Source of the DNA: Sphingobacteriaceae bacterium
GTDB lineage: Bacteria > Bacteroidota > Bacteroidia > Sphingobacteriales > Sphingobacteriaceae
NCBI GenBank assembly: GCA_947478315.1
Contig: CANJWF010000078.1
Span: forward strand, 1 to 6,152
DNA length: 6,152 bases
Direction: 5' to 3'
This document shows positions 1 through 5,633 of this stretch, one piece after another. The first letter of the stretch is position 1. Each line of letters begins with the position of its first letter. The notes below the pieces were generated by a model. That model saw nothing but the letters and a program-made list of their open reading frames with translations, ran no database searches and was not told the origin of the DNA. The position numbers were made by a program, and so were the translations under genes.

Positions 1-95
1 AACGAGGGGATGGGAATGATGGCGATAAGTATTTATTTGTAGGAATAGGACTAACTTATACCTTTGTGAGCCAGAAGTGTAGGTCAGCTAAATAA
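1..95 (+). CDS. porG: C-terminal end of a PorG-like (DUF6089) outer-membrane protein, partial
   Basis: Only the last 30 or so codons are present; the reading frame is open from base 3 and stops at TAA 93-95. The visible end reads ...NDGDKYLFVGIGLTYTF... followed by a short tail with one cysteine (VSQKCRSAK). A final amphipathic strand of the form 'YxFxGIxLTYTF' followed by a short Cys-containing tail is what I know from PorG/DUF6089 proteins, small barrel-like proteins of the type IX secretion system in the outer membrane. Gene order supports this, because DUF6089/PorG is commonly found directly before uppS and bamA in Bacteroidota. The start and most of the protein lie outside the window, so the family call rests on a short tail plus synteny. 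Another small outer-membrane barrel protein is possible. Confidence 0.62.
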   Translation, partial: RGDGNDGDKYLFVGIGLTYTFVSQKCRSAK

Positions 96-213
96 ATCTC
101 ACTCAATAATGCCTAGGGAATCTATCAAAAAACATCACATTATGTAAGAATAGAAAAATGTGAATGGGATGTGTTCGAGGAAATAAAATGAATATGAGAA
201 TAACTAATACATT

Positions 214-227
214 AAACCGACATGTAC
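214..227 (+). repeat. Repeat block B, copy 1 (AAACCGACATGTAC)
   Basis: The 14 bases are identical to 1365-1378 in the next spacer, in the same orientation. They contain the palindrome ACATGT. Similarity continues weakly downstream: both copies are followed within a few bases by a CACAA word and then a GTGAA or ATGAA word. Confidence 0.75.
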
Positions 228-260
228 CGCACAAGTGAATAAAAAGGCAACAACGAATCA

Positions 261-275
261 TTATTTTCAGATGAA
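261..275 (+). repeat. Repeat block A 3' end, copy 1 (TTATTTTCAGATGAA)
   Basis: The 15 bases are identical to 1439-1453, which lie immediately ahead of the bamA start codon. Here the block is about 125 nt upstream of uppS. In both spacers it follows a copy of block B, at an offset of 48 nt here and 75 nt in the second spacer. Confidence 0.75.
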
Positions 276-311
276 GCACCCATGAGCAATATGCGCACAA
301 AATGTTGTTAT

Positions 312-340
312 GAGTTCTTTATCACCATTAAAAAAACAAC
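312..340 (+). repeat. Repeat block A 5' part, degenerate copy
   Basis: This reads GAGTTC...CCATT followed by an A-rich run and ACAAC. It lines up with 1412-1438 (GGTTCC...CCATTT, A run, ACAAC) with scattered mismatches and a one-base gap. The match is weaker than between the two copies in the second spacer and is called partly because it has the same order and orientation. Confidence 0.5.
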
Positions 341-377
341 CTGCGAAGCACGCATGAAGTTCATGAAAAACAAACAC
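341..377 (+). repeat. Repeat block C, copy 1
   Basis: This block has CTGCG, then a double CATGAA word (353-358 and 362-367), then an ACAAA-CAC run. It aligns with 1272-1306 with about three small gaps or substitution clusters. The paired CATGAA words keep the same 9-nt spacing in both copies. Confidence 0.6.
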
Positions 378-399
378 AGCTGAGTAATTAACAGATGAA

Positions 400-1146
400 A
401 TGGGTATTAAGGAAAAGATAGATTTAAATAAACTGCCTAAACATGTTGCCATTATTATGGATGGTAATGGGCGTTGGGCTAAAAAGAGAGGTATATTACG
501 TGTATTGGGGCATCGACAGGGAATAAAGTCTGTGAGAACAGTAGTTGAAACAGCGGCAGAGCTGGGTGTAGAGTATTTAACTTTGTATACTTTTTCTACG
601 GAGAATTGGAATCGACCCCAATTCGAAGTTAACGCTTTGATGGAGCTTTTTGTAACTACTATAGCGAAAGAAATTAATGCTTTGAAGCAAAATAATATTC
701 GGTTAAATGCCATTGGCGATTTGAATTCGTTGCCAGAAAAATGCAGAAAAGAGTTAGAAAAAGGTATGCAAGAAACAGCATCTAGTTCTGGTTGCACGTT
801 AACGTTGGCACTCAGTTATAGTGCCCGCTGGGAAATTGTTCGTGCAGCCAAGTTATTAGCTCAAAAAGTGGCAGAAAAGCAGTTAATTTGGCAAGACATT
901 GATGAAGATATGTTTGTTAACCATCTTTGCACATCCAATTTTCCCGACCCTGAGTTATTGATTAGAACCAGTGGCGAGTTTAGAATCAGTAATTATTTGC
1001 TTTTTCAAATTGCCTATACAGAACTTTATTTTACCGAAAAGTTTTGGCCTGACTTTGGTAAGGATGATTTTTATGAAGCTATACTTAGTTATCAGCAGCG
1101 AGAGAGAAGATTTGGAAAAACAAGTGAACAAACTCAGAAACCATAA
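400..1146 (+). CDS. uppS: Isoprenyl transferase (undecaprenyl diphosphate synthase)
   Basis: This is a cis-prenyltransferase of 248 residues, the normal length. It condenses isopentenyl diphosphate units onto farnesyl diphosphate to give undecaprenyl diphosphate, the carrier lipid for peptidoglycan and surface polysaccharides; it works in the cytoplasm at the inner membrane face. The diagnostic motifs are all present: MDGNGRWAKKRG with catalytic Asp21, GHRQG with His38, FSTENWNRP at 65-73, and the C-terminal block PDPELLIRTSGE (182-193) with R189, R195, S197 and E208 matching diphosphate- and Mg-binding residues of the family, ending in RERRFG. The start at 400 is forced, because an in-frame TAA lies at 385-387 and no other start falls between. 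No clear Shine-Dalgarno site is seen; the leader is A-rich. It sits between porG and bamA on the same strand, with about 300-nt spacers on both sides. Confidence 0.97.
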   Translation: MGIKEKIDLNKLPKHVAIIMDGNGRWAKKRGILRVLGHRQGIKSVRTVVETAAELGVEYLTLYTFSTENWNRPQFEVNALMELFVTTIAKEINALKQNNIRLNAIGDLNSLPEKCRKELEKGMQETASSSGCTLTLALSYSARWEIVRAAKLLAQKVAEKQLIWQDIDEDMFVNHLCTSNFPDPELLIRTSGEFRISNYLLFQIAYTELYFTEKFWPDFGKDDFYEAILSYQQRERRFGKTSEQTQKP

Positions 1147-1271
1147 TATTAGAAAAATTTCCTATAAGTATTTTCAATTAGGCGAATAATTACGCTAAAT
1201 CAAAGAATTTTAAAAAATGCCCATGAGTGGGTGCTCAGCAACCGTTGATGAAATGCTTTGCATAATTAGCG

Positions 1272-1306
1272 CTGCGCAGTCATGAATACCATGAAATACA
1301 AAACAC
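1272..1306 (+). repeat. Repeat block C, copy 2
   Basis: This block has CTGCGCAG (itself an 8-bp palindrome, 1272-1279), two CATGAA words at 1281-1286 and 1290-1295, then ACAAAACAC. It is collinear with 341-377 of the other spacer. Confidence 0.6.
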
Positions 1307-1326
1307 TAATGAATAATAGGTTGGGC

Positions 1327-1367
1327 GTTCCATTGGTCCATTCAAAAACAATTATATTCTAATGAAA
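1327..1367 (+). repeat. Direct repeat block A, copy 2
   Basis: This 41-nt block aligns with 1413-1454 at roughly 35 of 42 positions with one single-base gap. Shared parts are GTTCCAT, GTCCATT, AAAAACAA and ATGAAA. It runs directly into block B at 1365. Confidence 0.8.
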
Positions 1368-1378
1368 CCGACATGTAC
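1365..1378 (+). repeat. Repeat block B, copy 2 (AAACCGACATGTAC)
   Basis: This is an exact 14-nt match to 214-227 in the porG-uppS spacer, in the same orientation, followed by the same loose CACAA ... ATGAA pattern. Confidence 0.75.
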
Positions 1379-1412
1379 AGCCTACACAAAGGGGCATGAA
1401 AACGTTCACGAG

Positions 1413-1454
1413 GTTCCATCTGTCCATTTAAAAACAACTTATTTTCAGATGAAA
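1413..1454 (+). repeat. Direct repeat block A, copy 3, adjoining the bamA start
   Basis: This 42-nt copy of 1327-1367 lies 86 nt downstream of it and ends three bases before the bamA ATG. Its last 15 bases up to 1453 are identical to 261-275 of the other spacer. Because it covers the bamA ribosome-binding region, it must affect or at least tolerate bamA translation initiation. Confidence 0.8.
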
Positions 1455-1457
1455 TAA

Positions 1458-3977
1458 ATGAATAAACTCATTCTTATTACCTACAGCTTACTACTTTCTT
1501 CAGTCTCATTAGCTCAAATTTCTTCAGCGAACAAAAGTTCCGAATTAAGTTATTTTTCTCCTAAAGAATATACTATAGGTGGAATAACTGTTTCTGGAAC
1601 AGAATTTTTAGATCAAGATGTATTAATTACCATTGCTAAAATTAGCAAAGGGGATAGAATTATCGTGCCAGGAGAGACTACTTCAAATGTCATTAAACAT
1701 TTGTGGTCGCAAGGTCTGTTTGACGATGTGCAACTGAATATATCTCAAATAAAAAACGATACAATCTATTTTGATATTGCAGTAAAAGAACTACCTCGAG
1801 TTTCAGACATGCAGTTTGTTGGAATCAAAAAAGGAGATATTAAAGATTTGAAAGAAAAATTAGACCAGCACAAAGGTAAAATCATTAATAACAACTTGCT
1901 CAATACGATTAATGTCGTAACCAAAAAATTTTTTAATGAAAAAGGTTTTTTAGATGCTAGTGTTAAAATTTTGATACCTAAAGATACTATTCAAGCCAAC
2001 AGGGTTAATATTATCGTAAACATCGATAAAAAGAAAAAAATCAGAGTCAATAAAGTTTTGTTTTTGGGTAATGTAAGTTTTACGACCACAAAACTTCGGA
2101 AGTACCTAAAAAAAACAAAAGGTCCATTTTTTGGGTTGTTTTTCCCGTCTAAATATCTCAAAGATAAATACGAAGAAGACAAAGTGAATTTAATTGATAA
2201 ACTACACGATCAAGGTTATAGAGACGCAGAAATTATAAAAGATTCCGTTTATCGTGCCAAGCAAGGGAGGGTAAATATTGCTATTACCATTCATGAAGGC
2301 AAGAAATATTATTTTGGAAACATCAATTGGGTAGGTAATGCCAAATACCCAGCACACATCTTAAGTCAAATTTTAAATGTTAAAAAGGGAGATGTTTTTA
2401 GTGATGAAAAACTTTCCAAGTATCTGCATTCCAGTCAACAAGGAGATGATGTTTCGTCCCTTTATCTAAATGATGGTTATTTGACTTTTAATGTAGAACC
2501 TGTTCAGACAAAGATATACAATGATACTATTGACTTGGAAATGAGAGTTTACGAAGGTCCACAATATACCATTAGTAAAGTTAGTGTTAAAGGTAATGAG
2601 ATGACGAATGATAAAGTAATCATGAGAGAGGTTAGAACAAAACCTGGACAGAAGTTCTCTAAAGAATTGGTAGTGCGAACCATTAGGGAAATTTCGCAAT
2701 TAGGTATTTTTGATGATCAAAAAACGGATGTAAAGCCCAAGCCCAATCCAGCAGATGGAACTGTCGATATTGAATACACGGTTGCTGAGAAGCCGTCGGA
2801 CCAAGTAGAGTTGTCAGGAGGGTATGGGGCAGGAAGAGTGATCGGTACACTCGGTTTAACTTTTAATAATTTTTCTATACAAAACATATTTAATAAACAC
2901 GCCTATCGCCCTTTACCCAAAGGAGATGGTCAAAAATTAAGTTTGCGAGGACAAACTAACGGCAGTTATTATCAATCTTTTTCCGCGTCTTTTTCAGAGC
3001 CATGGTTTGGAGGTAAAAAACCTATTTATTTCGGAGTAAGTTTATATACCTCATTACAATCTAGCGGAAACATCTATACTTCTAATATTGATAATACCTC
3101 TTACATTAAGCTTAATGGCGGCTCTATTAGCTTAGGTAGAAGAATTAGATGGCCAGATGACTATTTTCAAGTTAATAACGCTCTAAATATTCAACATATA
3201 GAATTAAAAAATTATAATAATGTCTATTTATTCGGAAATGGAACCTCATTTAATATTAGTTTTCTGCAAGAAATAAGCAGAAATTCTGTCGATGCACCTA
3301 TTTATCCGACATCAGGTTCTCAAATTCGATTGAGCGTTCAAGCAACGCCACCTTATTCATTGTTTAATAGACTTAATTATAAAACGGCCACAGATGCACA
3401 GCGCTATCAATGGACAGAATATCACAAATGGAAATTCGATGCACAATGGTTCTATCGTATTGTCGGAAAATTAGTGTTGAAAACTCAGACTCAATTTGGG
3501 GTTTTGGGTCAATACAACAAAGATGTTGGAGACTCTCCATTTGAACGTTTTTTATTAGGTGGGGATGGTATGCAATTGAATGGAGGATTGCAATCTGCTG
3601 AAATAATTGGACTTAGAGGGTATGTAAATGGCTCTGTTATTCCCGATGGAGCAAATAGAAGTTTGGCACAATCGGGTAGTCCAGTATATAATAAATACAC
3701 GATGGAATTACGTTATCCTATTGTTAACAATCAGCAAGCTACGCTGTTCGTACGAACGTTTTTTGAAGCAGGTAATACATGGTCGAAAATAACAGACTTT
3801 TCCCCATTCAATGTGCGACGTTCTATCGGTGTAGGAGCACGTATATTTTTACCCATATTTGGACTAATAGGTCTCGATTACGGTTATGGATTTGATGCCA
3901 TACCAGGTTATCCCGATGCAAATAAAGGACAGTTTCATTTTAGTATAGCCCAGCAGTTAGGTGGATTTAACAACTAA
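1458..3977 (+). CDS. bamA: Outer membrane protein assembly factor BamA
   Basis: This 839-residue protein is the core of the beta-barrel assembly machinery; it folds and inserts outer-membrane proteins. A signal peptide ends near residue 19 (VSLA|Q). The periplasmic part from about 38 to 446 fits five POTRA domains (roughly 38-112, 113-192, 195-281, 283-366, 369-446); the last begins YTISKVSVKGNE. The 16-strand barrel starts at about 448 (DQVELSGGYG). The conserved loop-6 motif appears as LRGY (719-722), preceded by the Bacteroidota-type PFERFLLGGDG. The start at 1458 is secure: TAA at 1455-1457 is in frame directly before it. The C-terminus reads FHFSIAQQL and then has five extra residues, GGFNN, rather than ending on an aromatic residue. 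Placement after porG and uppS is typical; in many Bacteroidota an ompH/skp chaperone gene follows, but not here. Confidence 0.96.
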   Translation: MNKLILITYSLLLSSVSLAQISSANKSSELSYFSPKEYTIGGITVSGTEFLDQDVLITIAKISKGDRIIVPGETTSNVIKHLWSQGLFDDVQLNISQIKNDTIYFDIAVKELPRVSDMQFVGIKKGDIKDLKEKLDQHKGKIINNNLLNTINVVTKKFFNEKGFLDASVKILIPKDTIQANRVNIIVNIDKKKKIRVNKVLFLGNVSFTTTKLRKYLKKTKGPFFGLFFPSKYLKDKYEEDKVNLIDKLHDQGYRDAEIIKDSVYRAKQGRVNIAITIHEGKKYYFGNINWVGNAKYPAHILSQILNVKKGDVFSDEKLSKYLHSSQQGDDVSSLYLNDGYLTFNVEPVQTKIYNDTIDLEMRVYEGPQYTISKVSVKGNEMTNDKVIMREVRTKPGQKFSKELVVRTIREISQLGIFDDQKTDVKPKPNPADGTVDIEYTVAEKPSDQVELSGGYGAGRVIGTLGLTFNNFSIQNIFNKHAYRPLPKGDGQKLSLRGQTNGSYYQSFSASFSEPWFGGKKPIYFGVSLYTSLQSSGNIYTSNIDNTSYIKLNGGSISLGRRIRWPDDYFQVNNALNIQHIELKNYNNVYLFGNGTSFNISFLQEISRNSVDAPIYPTSGSQIRLSVQATPPYSLFNRLNYKTATDAQRYQWTEYHKWKFDAQWFYRIVGKLVLKTQTQFGVLGQYNKDVGDSPFERFLLGGDGMQLNGGLQSAEIIGLRGYVNGSVIPDGANRSLAQSGSPVYNKYTMELRYPIVNNQQATLFVRTFFEAGNTWSKITDFSPFNVRRSIGVGARIFLPIFGLIGLDYGYGFDAIPGYPDANKGQFHFSIAQQLGGFNN

Positions 3978-4065
3978 TCGAGTAATGAAATAAAATCGCT
4001 GTTTTTAATACGTTTTATAGAGTTAAGTCGGATAATTTTCTAAAGGGCACTACCTGAAAATGTGT

Positions 4066-4081
4066 AATTTTTGGCAAAATT
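4066..4081. promoter_or_regulatory. Perfect inverted repeat (AATTTT-TGGC-AAAATT)
   Basis: This is a 6-bp perfect stem with a 4-nt loop, followed at 4087-4092 by six T residues. It could be a weak terminator for bamA or an operator, since it sits just upstream of the proposed -33 element at 4091. The stem is all A-T, so neither role is strong. Confidence 0.3.
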
Positions 4082-4090
4082 CTTAGTTTT

Positions 4091-4121
4091 TTGTGTTTCT
4101 ATGGAAGTTCTTTTACTTTCG
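4091..4121 (+). promoter_or_regulatory. Candidate Bacteroidota-type promoter for the lipoprotein gene
   Basis: TTG at 4091-4093 is followed after 20 nt by TACTTTCG at 4114-4121. The latter differs at one position from the Bacteroidota -7 consensus TAnnTTTG, and the spacing agrees with the TTTG/TAnnTTTG architecture. Transcription would start a few bases after 4121, giving a leader of about 35 nt before the ATG at 4161. Confidence 0.6.
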
Positions 4122-4160
4122 CGACGTTAATCCGAATCGATAACCTTAAAAAACGGAACA

Positions 4161-5627
4161 ATGAACAAAAAAATGACTTTACAACGACTTAAATGTGTGT
4201 GTGTGTGTGTAGGTTTTGCCGCCTTAACTGCCTGTAAAAAAGAACCTATTGCTGAATCAGCGGTTAGCACAGTAGCCCCAACGGTAACAGAAGGAAGATT
4301 GCAATTTGCCAATGAGCAATCCTTTCAAAATTTAATGAACAACCTGCATGACGCAGAAACTCCCGAAGAAATAGAGAGGCAAGTGAATAGTGTAGTAGGT
4401 AATCTCTCTGCATCGTCCCCCAAGTCAAGTTTCATTTCTCATTTTAAAAGTTTACAGTCTGAACAACCTCCCGTACGAGGTTTGGGCGTACTCTCTTTAA
4501 AAACACTTTCGCAAGATAGCGTATCAATAATTGATACATTAAAACAGCACTTAGTTCCCGATAGTCGTTTAGCAAGCGTGTTAAATGCTCAATTGGAAGT
4601 GGGCATCAGTCAATATGTTTATAAAGTAAGCCCATGGGGCACATTCAGAGTTGAATCGTTACATTATCAAGACTTACTAGATTTATTAGAAAAAAATGCT
4701 TTCCCTACCGATACGACAGTTGATGTTTCTCAACATCAATTTTATAAACAATCCATATCCGAAGATAGGTATGCGATAGCCACAGGCATAGAATTGTGCG
4801 ACACGTACAAAAATGCCACTAAACAGGAAAAAGAAACCGAAAACGTGCATTACTACCCTCTCAATGATTTTACTAAAAAAACCATGAGTATTTACGATGG
4901 TATCCCCACTGCTTACTATGGAGGGAAAACGTGGGCGGGCAGAACTTTAGAAAAAATATTTGGAAGAAACGAAGAATATTCGTCATACTGGGGAGGAGAT
5001 AGAAGAGTTAAAGTCTCTTTTTACAATAGAAATTGGTGGATTTATGCTTCTGTAGGTTGTGCGTTAACGATGGAGAAAAAAAACAGATTTTGGTTTGCTA
5101 CTTGGTGGTCTAATACCACTGCTCAAGAATTGCGTTTAGGCTGGGATGTGTTGTCGTTTGTTAATAAATTTTCAACACCAGGTCTTGTTCCCGCCATTAC
5201 TTATGGTCAAAAGGTAAATGTTTTTGGATATCAACCTGCAACATTAGTGAATGCATTTGGTTATGGTATTACTTCCGATGATGTATTTCGTGCAGGGGTT
5301 CCTGAAGCGATAAATATCTTGAAAAGATATGTGCCAATTGATAAAACAGTACCCAAAGTGTTTGTAATGTGGAATAATTGGACGCGTTCTATGTTAACTT
5401 CTATAGTTTCTGCCGCAGAGCAAGTTGCTTATAATACATCCCAAATTGATAAGTGTTTTGCCAGTTCGTGGGGTTTTACTATTGGTGCCAATTTAAATAC
5501 ACTCAACATTAATTCGTTTGCTGGTTCGGCAATGACTTTTGAAATTGATGCAGCGTCTATTTATGGACTTGCTAAATACGATAATCAATGGAAAGGTGCT
5601 AGAATTATAAAGGAAAAATCTAACTGA
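4161..5627 (+). CDS. Predicted outer-membrane lipoprotein of unknown function, with a TG tract in its signal peptide
   Basis: This is a 488-residue exported lipoprotein that I do not recognise as a named family. The signal peptide has basic residues at 3-11, a hydrophobic core at 12-21, and a lipobox LTAC with the lipidated cysteine at 25. KKEP follows the cysteine, so no acidic surface-export signal is obvious. Residues 45-62 (EGRLQFANEQSFQNLMNNL region) and 138-163 (LASVLNAQLEVG...YVYKV...GTF) resemble a layout I associate with other Bacteroidota lipoproteins: 'grL.F.se..f...m..L', then 'll N ... vgd.iYk.t..GtF'. Residues 275-330 are rich in W and Y, and the end (YGLAKYDNQWKGARII) looks like a beta-strand close. 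A (TG)8 tract encodes C12-V17, making three extra cysteines in the signal core. The gene has its own likely promoter and ends 6 nt before the next gene. An in-frame ATG at codon 5 is a possible alternative start. Confidence 0.85.
   Translation: MNKKMTLQRLKCVCVCVGFAALTACKKEPIAESAVSTVAPTVTEGRLQFANEQSFQNLMNNLHDAETPEEIERQVNSVVGNLSASSPKSSFISHFKSLQSEQPPVRGLGVLSLKTLSQDSVSIIDTLKQHLVPDSRLASVLNAQLEVGISQYVYKVSPWGTFRVESLHYQDLLDLLEKNAFPTDTTVDVSQHQFYKQSISEDRYAIATGIELCDTYKNATKQEKETENVHYYPLNDFTKKTMSIYDGIPTAYYGGKTWAGRTLEKIFGRNEEYSSYWGGDRRVKVSFYNRNWWIYASVGCALTMEKKNRFWFATWWSNTTAQELRLGWDVLSFVNKFSTPGLVPAITYGQKVNVFGYQPATLVNAFGYGITSDDVFRAGVPEAINILKRYVPIDKTVPKVFVMWNNWTRSMLTSIVSAAEQVAYNTSQIDKCFASSWGFTIGANLNTLNINSFAGSAMTFEIDAASIYGLAKYDNQWKGARIIKEKSN
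4194..4210 (+). repeat. (TG)8 dinucleotide tract inside the coding sequence
   Basis: Eight TG units plus a final T encode Cys-Val-Cys-Val-Cys and the start of the next Val codon. One extra unit would put TAG in frame directly at the tract end. One unit fewer would shift reading into a TAA nine codons after the tract. Both changes abolish the lipoprotein, so the tract can act as an on/off switch by slipped-strand mispairing. Confidence 0.9.
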
Positions 5628-5633
5628 TAACTA

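Larger units (their letters stand above)
96..399. other. 304-nt repeat-bearing spacer between porG and uppS
   Basis: I see no gene here. Short ORFs on both strands are broken and have no family resemblance. The spacer holds degenerate copies of sequence blocks that recur in the uppS-bamA spacer, with exact matches of 14 nt (214-227) and 15 nt (261-275). By hand count it has eight ATGA words on the + strand. I found no convincing TAnnTTTG promoter box and no strong hairpin followed by a T run, so whether uppS is read through from upstream cannot be settled from the sequence. Confidence 0.75.
1147..1457. other. 311-nt repeat-bearing spacer between uppS and bamA
   Basis: No recognisable gene is present. 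The spacer contains two copies of a 41-42-nt direct repeat 86 nt apart, block B and block C copies shared with the porG-uppS spacer, and eight ATGA words on the + strand by hand count, several at recurring offsets (34, 53 and 86-87 nt). Small palindromes occur at 1253-1263 (ATGC-TTT-GCAT) and 1269-1277 (GCGC-T-GCGC). I found no strong terminator after uppS and no good Bacteroidota promoter box before bamA. Confidence 0.75.
3978..4160. other. Spacer after bamA with promoter of the lipoprotein operon
   Basis: This 183-nt AT-rich spacer has no gene. A weak AT-rich inverted repeat at 3990-3998/4011-4018 and a 6-bp one at 4066-4081 are the only hairpin candidates for ending bamA transcription. Promoter elements for the next gene lie at 4091-4121. 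It has none of the repeat blocks seen in the two earlier spacers. Confidence 0.6.

Noticed and set aside
103..300. 65-codon minus-strand ORF in the first spacer
   Set aside because: Its translation is low-complexity hydrophobic sequence from AT-rich DNA, with no initiation signal or family resemblance; it overlaps the repeat blocks.
267..797. 176-codon minus-strand ORF
   Set aside because: It lies largely antisense to uppS, whose motifs are beyond doubt, and its translation has no recognisable domain; the rest runs through repeat-bearing spacer.
971..1189. 72-codon plus-strand ORF overlapping the end of uppS
   Set aside because: It is a shifted-frame shadow of the conserved uppS C-terminal motif; no frameshift in uppS is needed, because uppS ends normally after RERRFGKTSEQ.
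1253..1263. TGCTTTGC in the second spacer as a -7 promoter element for bamA
   Set aside because: It lacks the TA of TAnnTTTG, and no TTG lies at the right distance upstream.
96..1457. CRISPR array or transposable element as the source of the spacer repeats
   Set aside because: Repeats are degenerate, irregularly spaced, without uniform spacers, and no terminal inverted repeats, target duplications or transposase fragments were seen.
2108..2115. Run of eight A in bamA as a possible slippage switch
   Set aside because: It codes for lysines in an essential gene, and similar A runs are common in AT-rich genomes; an off state would be lethal.
3990..4018. Inverted repeat ATAAAA-T-CG / CGTTTTAT as a bamA terminator
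   Set aside because: The stem has a bulge, is mostly A-T, has a long loop and is not followed by a T run; too weak to call.
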